Shown here in pieces: positions 39,020-48,642 of a stretch of DNA of 64,000 nt. The notes under the pieces are model-generated. The model ran no database searches and had not been told where the DNA came from. It saw only the letters and a program-made list of their open reading frames with translations. The position numbers were made by a program, and so were the translations under genes. Source of the DNA: Pseudomonas synxantha BG33R (GTDB lineage Bacteria > Pseudomonadota > Gammaproteobacteria > Pseudomonadales > Pseudomonadaceae); the NCBI RefSeq assembly GCF_000263715.2, contig NZ_CM001514.1, positions 1,040,936 through 1,104,935 of the forward strand, written 5' to 3'. Every line of letters begins with the position of its first letter. The first letter of the stretch is position 1.

Positions 39020-41752
39020 ATGACTGATCTGTCCCGAATCCAAGGGCCTGCCAGTGTGGTGATACCAACCCTGGAAGGCCGCTTCTACAGGCCCCCATTG
39101 CCTGACGGCTACGTGCTGCGCCCGCGCCTGTGCCAACGGTTGAACGCGGGCCTGGACGGGCGATTGTTGCTGGTCTGCGCACCGGCGGGGTTCGGCAAGA
39201 GTTCGTTGGCGGTGGAGTTCTGCCAGGGCCTGCCGGCCCACTGGCAAAGTCTGTGGCTGGGCCTGAGCCCACGGGACAATGACCCCGGCCGCTTCCTGGA
39301 GCGATTGCTCGACGGCTTGCAGCACTATTTTCCGCAGTTGGGCGCCCAATCCCTGGGTTTGCTGAAAATGCGTCAGCGTCATCAACCCTTTGCCTTTGAA
39401 GAATGGCTGGATGGCCTGCTCGATGAGCTGGCGGAGCATCTGTCCACGCGCTCGCCGCTATTGCTGGTGCTGGATGACTACCACCTGGCCCAAGGCCCGG
39501 TGCTGGATCGTTGCCTGCAATTTTTCCTCAATCATTTGCCCGACGGTCTGTTGGTACTGGTCACCAGCCGGCAGCGTCCGGATTGGCACTTGGCGCGCTT
39601 GCGTTTGTCGCGGCACCTGCTGGAGCTGCATGAACAAGACCTGCGCCTGACCCACGACGAATCCCTTGCCGTGCTGGATGGACACAGCAGCGCATTAGGC
39701 GGCGAAGCGTTGGAAAACCTGATCCGCCGCAGCGAGGGCTGGGTCGCCGGCCTGCGCTTCTGGTTGTTGGCAGCGTCCGAAGCCGGTGGCAATGAGGGGG
39801 CCTTGCCCCAAAGCCTGCACGGTGGCGAAGGGCTGATTCGTGATTACCTGCTTGAAGAAGTCATCGACTGCCTGCCTGCCGACGTGCGAGCGTTCCTGTA
39901 CGACACTGCTCCCCAGGAGCGTTTTTGCAGCGAGTTGTGCGACGCGGTCCGCGAAGCCCATGACAGCGCCGAAATCCTGAATTATTTGCAGGCCCATCAG
40001 GTTTTCCTGGTGCCGCTGGATGAACAGGGCCACTGGTACCGCTATCACCATTTGTTTTCCGACCTGCTGCGTACCCGCCGCGAGAAGAGCACCACATTGC
40101 CGCCGGCCAGCTTGCATTTGCGCGCCTGCCGCTGGTTCAACGCCCAGGGTTTGATCGACGAGGCAGTAGAGCAGGCGCTGCGGGCCGGCCATCTGGACGT
40201 GGCGGCGAACCTGGTCCAGAACCTGTCCGAAGAGCAACTGTTGGCAGAGCAGAATGTTGGCATGTTGCTGCGCTGGAAGATGGACTTGCCCGACAGCCTG
40301 CTGATCAGCACGCCGCGCTTGATCGTGCTCTACAGTTGGGCATTGGGGCTGGCGTGCCAATTGGACGCGGCCCAGGAGCTTTCCAGCTACCTCAGTCGCT
40401 TCCTGCCGGCACCCTCGGCGACCGCGCAAAGGTCGATGTTGGCCCAGTGGCTGGCGTTGAGCGGGATTATTGCCCGTGGGCGCGGGGATCGCGAATTGAC
40501 CCTGCGCTATTGCAACGAGGCATTGGAAAGCCTGCCGCAAAAGCGCTACGGCCAGCGCCTGATGTGCCTGTCGACCCTGTCCAACCTGGCGATTGTCGAT
40601 GCCGACCTGTGGCGCGCCCGCGGTTTGAACCGCGAATCCCTGGAGCTGGCGCAGCGCGTCGGTAATCCGTTGTTTGAAGCCTTGGCCCATTACGACCGGG
40701 CGCGGGTGTTGCAGTCACGCGGCGAAATCCTGCGCGCCCTGGACGAAGTGCGCCAGGGCCTGGAACGCTTGCACGGCCTGGCGCCCCAGCGCCTGTATGC
40801 GGTGCGTGCGCGGTTGTCGCTCTACGAAGGTTACCTGTTGTTGGCGCGTTACCAGCCCGAAGCCGGCCTTGTGCGTTTGCGCGCCGGCTTGGCCGAAGCC
40901 CGTGCCTGCCGGGATATCAGCGTGCTGATCGGGCATTGCGTGATCGCCAACTTTGAAGGGCGGCGCGGCCAGTTTTCCAATGCCTTTGCCGAGCTGGCCG
41001 AGGCCGAGCGCTTGATGCACATCTGGGACGTACCGCCGATCTATTACCTGGCGATGATTACGTTGATCAAATGCGAGCTATGGCTGGCCCAGGGCCGTAC
41101 CGAGCTGGCGGACGCCTGGCTGACCAGGCTGGGGCAGACCTACAACGGCGAGCACGCCGCTGCCGCGCCGGAGTTCCACCCACACCTGCCACAACATATC
41201 GAACTGCAACAAGCCGCGCTCGATGCCATACGCCATCAGCCCGACACCGCGTTGCAATGTCTGGAAGCATTGGCGCAACAGTCCCAGAACAGTGGGCGAC
41301 AGATGATTGCCTTGATGGCGCTGACCCAGCAGGCGCAGCTTCTGTTGGCGGGCGGCCAGGAGGCCAAGGCCGGACAGGTATTGGCCCGTGCACTTGAAGC
41401 CGGCTCGGGCGGCGCGTTGCAGCCGTTCCAGCGGTTGCTGGAGGGCTACCCGGACTGGATGCGTGAGCAGTTGGGCAAAGATCCCCATGGTCTGCTGAAC
41501 CAGAGCTTGCTGGCGCTGCTGCCCCAGGTCAGCGTGGTCCAGGCCCCGGCTCATCAAGAAACCCTGAGTACGCGAGAGCTGGCGGTGCTGCAACTGATTG
41601 CCCAAGGCTGTTCAAACCAGGAAATCAGCAACCAGCTGTTTATTTCCTTGCACACCGTCAAGACCCACGCCAGCCATATCAACAGCAAGCTCGGCGTGGA
41701 GCGCCGAACCCAGGCAGTGGCGCGAGCCAAGGCCATGGGCTTGCTGGTCTGA
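39020..41752 (+). CDS. Large MalT-type LuxR-family transcriptional regulator
   Basis: A 910-residue ATP-dependent regulator (LAL type). It has an N-terminal P-loop APAGFGKSS (54-62), Walker B LLLVLDDYHLA, a long helical TPR-like middle, and a C-terminal LuxR helix-turn-helix (LSTRELAVLQLIAQGCSNQEIS and VKTHASHI). I start at MTDLSRIQG; another ATG at 38987 adds 11 residues. Its place behind ligase-DUF1302-DUF1329 suggests that it controls them in response to an inducer, as PA3921 would by position. Confidence 0.92.
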   Translation: MTDLSRIQGPASVVIPTLEGRFYRPPLPDGYVLRPRLCQRLNAGLDGRLLLVCAPAGFGKSSLAVEFCQGLPAHWQSLWLGLSPRDNDPGRFLERLLDGLQHYFPQLGAQSLGLLKMRQRHQPFAFEEWLDGLLDELAEHLSTRSPLLLVLDDYHLAQGPVLDRCLQFFLNHLPDGLLVLVTSRQRPDWHLARLRLSRHLLELHEQDLRLTHDESLAVLDGHSSALGGEALENLIRRSEGWVAGLRFWLLAASEAGGNEGALPQSLHGGEGLIRDYLLEEVIDCLPADVRAFLYDTAPQERFCSELCDAVREAHDSAEILNYLQAHQVFLVPLDEQGHWYRYHHLFSDLLRTRREKSTTLPPASLHLRACRWFNAQGLIDEAVEQALRAGHLDVAANLVQNLSEEQLLAEQNVGMLLRWKMDLPDSLLISTPRLIVLYSWALGLACQLDAAQELSSYLSRFLPAPSATAQRSMLAQWLALSGIIARGRGDRELTLRYCNEALESLPQKRYGQRLMCLSTLSNLAIVDADLWRARGLNRESLELAQRVGNPLFEALAHYDRARVLQSRGEILRALDEVRQGLERLHGLAPQRLYAVRARLSLYEGYLLLARYQPEAGLVRLRAGLAEARACRDISVLIGHCVIANFEGRRGQFSNAFAELAEAERLMHIWDVPPIYYLAMITLIKCELWLAQGRTELADAWLTRLGQTYNGEHAAAAPEFHPHLPQHIELQQAALDAIRHQPDTALQCLEALAQQSQNSGRQMIALMALTQQAQLLLAGGQEAKAGQVLARALEAGSGGALQPFQRLLEGYPDWMREQLGKDPHGLLNQSLLALLPQVSVVQAPAHQETLSTRELAVLQLIAQGCSNQEISNQLFISLHTVKTHASHINSKLGVERRTQAVARAKAMGLLV

Positions 41753-41764
41753 GCCCAGCGCAGT

Positions 41765-42322
41765 TTATGGCGCGGCAGGGCAGCCTTTGAGTGACGTGCC
41801 GATGGTTTGATTGATCAGTGCCGCGAACCGCTTGAGGTTGTTCTGATGCGCCACCACCAGATCGTCGATGCCTGGCCCTGCGGGTGACTGCAAGGTGCTG
41901 CGACAAGTCAGGGGTGGGCGGTCGCCATTGATCTGGCGCAGGCGCCAGCGCACGTCGAGCAGCGCGTACTGCCCGGGGACCGAGTCAAAGCGCTGCACTT
42001 CAAGGCGCAGGGCCACAGCGTGGCGTGGATCGCTATTGGCCAATTGATCCACCAACGCGCTCCTGAGTTCGTCAGCGAGGCTGGCGGCCCACCACTGGGT
42101 TTCAAGAATCGCCAACCCACTGTCACCCTGGCGCACCACTATCTGCGCGCGGTCTACCTGGGGCGGCACGCTGAGGCTTTCAATCCGTACACCACCGGCA
42201 TCTGCGCGTGAGCTGTTGCTCGCATGTGCCGGGGTCAGGGTGTGGAAGGCGATGGGGTCACTGCGACAGGCCGCGAGCAACAGCATCGTGGTCAGCAGGG
42301 TGATCTTCAACGGCGACGTCAT
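41765..42322 (-). CDS. pqiC: PqiC-type lipoprotein of the Pqi MCE system
   Basis: A 185-residue lipoprotein with lipobox LLAAC (C19), matching the ABC-type transport auxiliary lipoprotein family. It should sit in the outer membrane and link to the PqiB needle. GGAG is 5 nt before the ATG at 42322; the ATG at 42340 overlapping the pqiB stop is rejected. It closes the pqiA-pqiA-pqiB-pqiC operon. Confidence 0.9.
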   Translation of the reverse strand: MTSPLKITLLTTMLLLAACRSDPIAFHTLTPAHASNSSRADAGGVRIESLSVPPQVDRAQIVVRQGDSGLAILETQWWAASLADELRSALVDQLANSDPRHAVALRLEVQRFDSVPGQYALLDVRWRLRQINGDRPPLTCRSTLQSPAGPGIDDLVVAHQNNLKRFAALINQTIGTSLKGCPAAP

Positions 42323-42336
42323 GGCGGCTCCAATGG

Positions 42337-43986
42337 TCATTTGCGGGGTGGCCCTTGCAGGTCGTTCGGCGCGGCGTTATCAGGACGACCGCGAATCAGC
42401 GACTCCGGATGCCGGCCCAGGTAATCGGACAGCTCGCGCAAGGAGCGCGACATGCGTGCCAGTTCATCCAGGGTCTGGGTCAGTTGTTCACGCTGGGGTG
42501 AGTCTTCTGCCAGGGTTGAGCTGGCCGATTGCAGGGTCTTGCTCACGTCGGCCAGTGTCGTCTGCACACCCGGCAGTGTCTTGGCGTTGAATTGCGCCAG
42601 GCCCTTGCGCAGTTCGACCAGGCTGGCGTCGAGGTTGCCGGCAATCCGCTCGACCGGCAGTTGGCTGAGCTTGTTGACGATACCTTCGAACTTCTCCTGC
42701 AGTTGTTCCAGGTTGCCCGGGATGGTGGGAATACCCACGGGGCGCTGGTTCGGATCGAACGCCACTTTCTCGGCCTTGGGGTAGAAGTCCAGGGCGATGT
42801 ACAACTGGCCGGTCAGCAGGTTACCGCTGCGGGCCTGGGCGCGCAGGCCGTTTTCAATGAAGCTGCCGATCAGGCGCACGCCGGCCGCCTCATCGTCAGG
42901 GTTGTTGTGCATGGCCTTGAGCAGCTTGGTGTGGGCCGCGCCGAGCAGTTGCGGGTAGATCACGATGCCGACATTGACCGGGAAGCTGCGTTTCTTCGCA
43001 TCGAAATCCAGATTGATCGACACCACCTTGCCGAACTCGACGCCGAGGAACTCCACCGGTGCGTCGACTTTCAGCCCACGCAGGGCCTGATCAAAGCGCA
43101 GGACCATGTATTGCCCTTTGCCATTGGGCGGGGCGAGGGCGCTTTGCTGGTCTTCGAACAATTCAAAGCCGCGATTTTCCTCAGCCGGCTTGTCGTTGGG
43201 GTTGTAGGGTGGGGCCTGGAAGGAGATCCCGCCCATCAGCATGGACGACACCGATTCGGTCTTCAGTGCAAAGCCATTGGCGCCGACGCTCAGATCGACA
43301 CCACTGGCATTCCAGAACCGCGTGTTCTCGGTCACATACCCATCATTGGGTGCGTGTATGAACACTTCGACATTCACGCCCTTGCCTTCGCTGTCCAACT
43401 CATAAGCCACCACCTGGCCTACCGGGATTTTGCGGTAATAGACCGGCGAGCCGATGTCCAGGGAGCCGAGCGTCTGCGTGTGCAGGGTGAAACGCTTGCC
43501 AGGCTCGCCATAGGTGATGGGTGGCGGGTTTTCCAGGCCGGTGAAATGTTTGGCGCGGGTTTCGGACTGGCCGATATCCGCGCCGATGTAGTCGCCGGAC
43601 AGCAGCGTGTCGATACCGGATACGCCGCCTGCGCCGATACGTGGGCGCACCACCCAGAATTTGGAGTCTTCGCGGGTGAAGCTTTCGGCCTGTTTGGACA
43701 GCTCGATGGTGGCGTTGACACTTTTCTGGTCACCGCTCAAGGCCACGGCGGTCACCTGGCCGATCACCACATTGCGGTATTTGACCTCGGTCTTGTTGGC
43801 GACCAGCCCGCTGCCGGTCTTGAAGTTGAGGACGATGGTCGGCCCTTGTTGCATGACGCTGTGAATCACCAGCGAGATCCCCACCAGCACTGCGACAATC
43901 GGCACGATCCAGACCAGTGAGACACTGAAGCGACGCGTCTTGATCGCGGGTTGCCCCGCAGGGGTGTCAGCCTTGGATGCGCTCAT
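42337..43986 (-). CDS. pqiB: PqiB MCE-domain protein
   Basis: A 549-residue protein with one N-terminal transmembrane helix (about 23-44) and three MCE domains (beginning near residues 50, 165 and 290), followed by a helical C-terminal part that in E. coli forms a needle across the periplasm. It is implicated in lipid transport between membranes and paraquat response. It overlaps the second pqiA gene by 20 nt. Confidence 0.93.
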   Translation of the reverse strand: MSASKADTPAGQPAIKTRRFSVSLVWIVPIVAVLVGISLVIHSVMQQGPTIVLNFKTGSGLVANKTEVKYRNVVIGQVTAVALSGDQKSVNATIELSKQAESFTREDSKFWVVRPRIGAGGVSGIDTLLSGDYIGADIGQSETRAKHFTGLENPPPITYGEPGKRFTLHTQTLGSLDIGSPVYYRKIPVGQVVAYELDSEGKGVNVEVFIHAPNDGYVTENTRFWNASGVDLSVGANGFALKTESVSSMLMGGISFQAPPYNPNDKPAEENRGFELFEDQQSALAPPNGKGQYMVLRFDQALRGLKVDAPVEFLGVEFGKVVSINLDFDAKKRSFPVNVGIVIYPQLLGAAHTKLLKAMHNNPDDEAAGVRLIGSFIENGLRAQARSGNLLTGQLYIALDFYPKAEKVAFDPNQRPVGIPTIPGNLEQLQEKFEGIVNKLSQLPVERIAGNLDASLVELRKGLAQFNAKTLPGVQTTLADVSKTLQSASSTLAEDSPQREQLTQTLDELARMSRSLRELSDYLGRHPESLIRGRPDNAAPNDLQGPPRK

Positions 43987-44611
43987 CCGAGGTCTCCTCG
44001 TTATGTGGGTTTTCCCAGATTAGCCGGGGATCAAAACTCATGGCCGCGAGCATGGTAAATACCACCACCAAGCCAAAAAACAGAATGCCCAGGCGCGGTT
44101 CGATCGTGCCCAGGGCTTGAAACTTAACCAGCGCGGCCACCAGTGCGACCACGATGACGTCCAGCATCGACCAATAGCCGATCAGCTCGATAAACCGAAA
44201 CAGCTTTGAGCGTTCCTTGCGCGCCCACTGGCTGTTGCGCTGCACGGTGATCAGCAGCAACCCCAGTGACAAGAACTTGATGCCCGGCACGGCAATGCTG
44301 GCGATGAAAATGATCAGGGCGATGTCCCAGGCGCCATGCTGCCAGAACTCCAGCACGCCGCTCATGATGGTGCTGTCTGCGCCGGAGCCGAGCATGGTGG
44401 TGTTCATCACCGGCAGCAAATTGGCCGGTATGTAAAAGGCGAGGGCGGTGAGCAAGTAGGCCCAGGTGCGTGTCAGCGATTGCGTTTTGCGCCGGTGCAA
44501 GGGCGCGCCGCAGCGCTCGCATTCAGTGGGCTCCAGGCGCATGTCGCAGGCCTGGCCGCAGGTATGGCACAGGCACAGGTTGAGCTCGCGGGCGGTGGGC
44601 GGTGAATTCAT
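43967..44611 (-). CDS. pqiA: PqiA-domain membrane protein, second copy
   Basis: A 214-residue protein with an N-terminal zinc-ribbon pair (LCLCHTCGQACDM, CERCGAP) and about four transmembrane helices. In E. coli PqiA has two such halves in one chain; here each half is a separate gene. This is the downstream half. Its ATG overlaps the stop of the first copy (ATGA). Confidence 0.9.
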   Translation of the reverse strand: MNSPPTARELNLCLCHTCGQACDMRLEPTECERCGAPLHRRKTQSLTRTWAYLLTALAFYIPANLLPVMNTTMLGSGADSTIMSGVLEFWQHGAWDIALIIFIASIAVPGIKFLSLGLLLITVQRNSQWARKERSKLFRFIELIGYWSMLDVIVVALVAALVKFQALGTIEPRLGILFFGLVVVFTMLAAMSFDPRLIWENPHNEETSDERIQG

Positions 44612-45198
44612 ACGGTGTCCCACAGGTCGCGGACATCGCGCCCGGCAATGCGGATCAGCAACAGGCTGAGGGCGGCCAAGGCAAACAGGCCGGTACCGGG
44701 GATTACATCCAGCATACCCGCCAGTTTGAACACGGCAACCATGGCGCCCAGCAGGCAGACTTCCAGCATACTCCAGGGCCTGAGCGCTTCCAGCCAGCGC
44801 ATGCACAGTTTGAACGCCGGCGAACGCTGGCCGGCCAAGGCAAAACTCAAAACCCAGATCAGCAAGACCAGCTGAAACACCGGCGCGATGATGATGGAGA
44901 TCGCCGCCACCAACGCAATGAACGTGATCGGCCCCAGACTCAGCGCCACCACCGAATCCCACAGCGTCGCACTGTTTTTCAAGCCCTGCAGGCTGATGCT
45001 CATCACCGGATAAAAGTTGGCAAAGGTCCACAGCACTGCTGCGGTCACCGTCAGCGCGAGGCGTTGTTGCACCGACAGGCCGTTATAGCGCTGCAGCACA
45101 CCCGAACACCGCACACACAGGGCTTTTTGATGTTTGGCGAGCGTGACCTTTTCGTACACGCAGTCGCAGTGCTCGCAGATGATCTGTTGATTCGCCAT
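44608..45198 (-). CDS. pqiA: PqiA-domain membrane protein, first copy
   Basis: A 196-residue protein, the upstream partner of the split PqiA pair. It has cysteine pairs IICEHCDCVY and LCVRCSGVL and about four hydrophobic segments, one with ANFYPVMSISLQG. GGAG is 8 nt before the ATG at 45198. The pair should form the inner-membrane part of the Pqi system. It is divergent from an MBL hydrolase gene. Confidence 0.9.
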   Translation of the reverse strand: MANQQIICEHCDCVYEKVTLAKHQKALCVRCSGVLQRYNGLSVQQRLALTVTAAVLWTFANFYPVMSISLQGLKNSATLWDSVVALSLGPITFIALVAAISIIIAPVFQLVLLIWVLSFALAGQRSPAFKLCMRWLEALRPWSMLEVCLLGAMVAVFKLAGMLDVIPGTGLFALAALSLLLIRIAGRDVRDLWDTV

Positions 45199-45346
45199 GG
45201 GTGTTGCTCCAAATGCGACTGACTGCAGCGGGGGATGGCGCTTGTGTAGCTTAGCAGCGGATACACCGCCGAATCGATCCCTTCCAGAGTGGGGGCACCT
45301 CCACCATACTGCACTTGGAACGCGCCAGAGAGCTTGCAGGACACTC

Positions 45347-45991
45347 ATGACTACCGAAAAACCACCACTGATTCGCGAAACCTTCCCCGTCGGCCCGTTG
45401 CAGTGCAACTGCACCATCATTGGCGACCCGATCACGAAAAAAGCCATCGTAGTCGACCCCGGCGGCAATCACGAATTGATCCTGGCGCGTCTTGATGCGT
45501 TGGGTCTGAAGGTGGTGAGCATTATCCACACCCATGCTCACCTGGATCACTTCCTGGCCTCTGGCCAATTGAAAGAAAAAACCGGAGCCACGCTGCACCT
45601 GCACAAAGATGATCAATTTCTATGGGACAACCTGGAAATGCAATGCCAGATGTTTCGCGTGCCCTATGTGCCAGTGCCGTCGCCGGATCGCTGGCTGGAA
45701 CATGATGAAGAATTGGCCTGTGGATGCGGTGTTGCCTTGCACACCCCTGGGCATACGCCGGGTTCGATGAGCTTCTGGTTTGCTGATGCCCAGCTGCTGA
45801 TTGCCGGTGACACCTTGTTCCGGCGCGGCGTTGGGCGCACGGATTTGTGGGGCGGCGACCAGGCGACGATCGTGCGGTCGATCAAGCAGCGCTTATACAC
45901 GCTGGATGAGCGCGCGACAGTGGTGACAGGGCATGGGCCGGATACGTTGCTGGGCGATGAGATGCGAGAGAACCCTTTCGTGCGTGCGTGA
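45347..45991 (+). CDS. Metallo-beta-lactamase-fold hydrolase (glyoxalase II-like)
   Basis: A 214-residue MBL-fold hydrolase with the zinc motif HTHAHLDH (61-68; H63, H65, D67, H68) and further ligands in HTPGHTPGS and GDTLF. The size and sequence fit the YcbL group of thioesterase-type glyoxalase II-like enzymes rather than a beta-lactamase. It lies alone and divergent from pqiA. Confidence 0.9.
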   Translation: MTTEKPPLIRETFPVGPLQCNCTIIGDPITKKAIVVDPGGNHELILARLDALGLKVVSIIHTHAHLDHFLASGQLKEKTGATLHLHKDDQFLWDNLEMQCQMFRVPYVPVPSPDRWLEHDEELACGCGVALHTPGHTPGSMSFWFADAQLLIAGDTLFRRGVGRTDLWGGDQATIVRSIKQRLYTLDERATVVTGHGPDTLLGDEMRENPFVRA

Positions 45992-46165
45992 TGGGTTGTC
46001 GGCTCTGATACAAGTCGGTACAGACACGCAGGCACAGGCTCGAGCCAAAGACAGCTATGCTTTGCGTGCCCACGGAATTTTTGCCGCTTGTCGCGTTCCA
46101 AACTCGGCACAGGTCCATTGCCAATGTCCTCTGCATCACAGAATGCAAAAGTAGGAGCTCCCTTC

Positions 46166-46936
46166 ATGTTTACTCCGCGTCGTCTGCTTGTTGTCGCTAC
46201 CGCCGTAGCCCTGTTGTCTGGCTGTGCCTCACCTAATCCTTATGACGGCAGCCAGGGACAGGCCGGCAATGGTTCTGAAAGCGGTATGAGCAAGACTGCC
46301 AAGTACGGCGGCCTCGGCGCGCTGGCCGGTGCATTGGCCGGTGCGGCCATCGATCATAACAACCGTGGCAAGGGCGCGCTGATTGGCGCCGTCGTTGCGG
46401 GTGCCGGTGCTGCAGGCTATGGCTACTACGCCGACCAGCAAGAGAAAAAACTGCGTGAAAGCATGGCCAACACCGGTGTGGAAGTGCAGCGCCAGGGTGA
46501 CCAGATCAAGCTGATCATGCCGGGCAACATCACCTTCGCCACCAACTCCGATGCGATCTCCAGCAGCTTCTACCAGCCGCTGAACAACCTGGCCAACTCC
46601 CTCAAGCAGTTCAACCAGAACACTATTCAGATCGTCGGCTACACCGACAGCACCGGCAGCCGCCAACTGAACATGGACCTGTCCCAGCGCCGTGCGCAGA
46701 GCGTGGCCAACTACCTGACGTCCCAAGGCGTCAATGGTGCCAACCTGAGCGCGCGCGGTGCCGGCCCGGATAACCCGATTGCCAGCAACGCCGACGTGAA
46801 TGGCCGCGCCCAGAACCGTCGTGTCGAGGTCAACCTCGGCCCGATCCCTGGCCAGCAATACGGCCAGCCTGGTCAGCAGCAGGCGCCACAGCAGAACAAC
46901 CAGTTCCAAGGCAATCCGTACCAGCAATACCAGTAA
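46166..46936 (+). CDS. OmpA-family lipoprotein (YiaD-like)
   Basis: A 256-residue lipoprotein with lipobox LLSGC (C20). A glycine-zipper segment (residues about 40-90, GGLGALAGALAGAAID and GALIGAVVAGAGAAG) is followed by an OmpA domain with the peptidoglycan-binding motif (FATNSDAI; QRRAQSVANYL; NRRVEVNL). The tail is Gln-rich. TAGGAG is 8 nt before the ATG at 46166. It probably anchors the outer membrane to the cell wall. Confidence 0.93.
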   Translation: MFTPRRLLVVATAVALLSGCASPNPYDGSQGQAGNGSESGMSKTAKYGGLGALAGALAGAAIDHNNRGKGALIGAVVAGAGAAGYGYYADQQEKKLRESMANTGVEVQRQGDQIKLIMPGNITFATNSDAISSSFYQPLNNLANSLKQFNQNTIQIVGYTDSTGSRQLNMDLSQRRAQSVANYLTSQGVNGANLSARGAGPDNPIASNADVNGRAQNRRVEVNLGPIPGQQYGQPGQQQAPQQNNQFQGNPYQQYQ

Positions 46937-46948
46937 ACGCTAGGCACT

Positions 46949-46988
46949 AAAAAGGGCGCCGTGCAGTCAATGCACGGCGCCCTTTTTT
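46949..46988. terminator. Intrinsic terminator after the OmpA-type gene
   Basis: AAAAAGGGCGCCGTGCA and TGCACGGCGCCCTTTTTT form a strong, nearly perfect hairpin with GTCAA as the loop. A and T runs on both sides make it bidirectional; the - strand gene dolP ends 18 nt away. Confidence 0.93.
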
Positions 46989-47005
46989 GTGGCTGTGTGT
47001 CTACA

Positions 47006-48270
<1,265 letters not shown>

Positions 48271-48642
48271 TCAGCTGTCGAAGGCATCTTTGAGCCAGTT
48301 CAGATCAGCAGGACCCGACGGTGTGCTTTCTATGGCGACCACATCGAAACGGCAGGGGCTGTCAGCCCAGCGATGCTCTTTTAGCAGAAAAAACTGCGCG
48401 GCGAGTATCAGTTTCTGACGCTTGCGCCCGTCGATACTGGCGAGCGCGCCACCCCATTGTGCGTGTTTTCTGTAGCGGACTTCGACGAATACTACTGTAT
48501 CGCCGTCAAGCATGACCAGATCAAGCTCGCCGCGTTTACATAACCAGTTCTGCGCCAGAAGACGCAGACCCTGTTGTTGCAGATATTTCAGCGCTTGAAG
48601 TTCGGCATCCTTGCCGCTTTGTGCGCTGGACCGCTCGGGCAT
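48271..48642 (-). CDS. YraN/UPF0102 family nuclease-like protein
   Basis: A 123-residue protein with the restriction-endonuclease-like fold signature GELDLVMLDGDTVVFVEVRYRK (written in parts: GELDLVMLDG, VVFVEVRYRK). The ATG at 48642 overlaps the lpoA stop (TGATG). Biochemical function is unknown; relatives are sometimes called putative endonucleases. Confidence 0.9.
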   Translation of the reverse strand: MPERSSAQSGKDAELQALKYLQQQGLRLLAQNWLCKRGELDLVMLDGDTVVFVEVRYRKHAQWGGALASIDGRKRQKLILAAQFFLLKEHRWADSPCRFDVVAIESTPSGPADLNWLKDAFDS

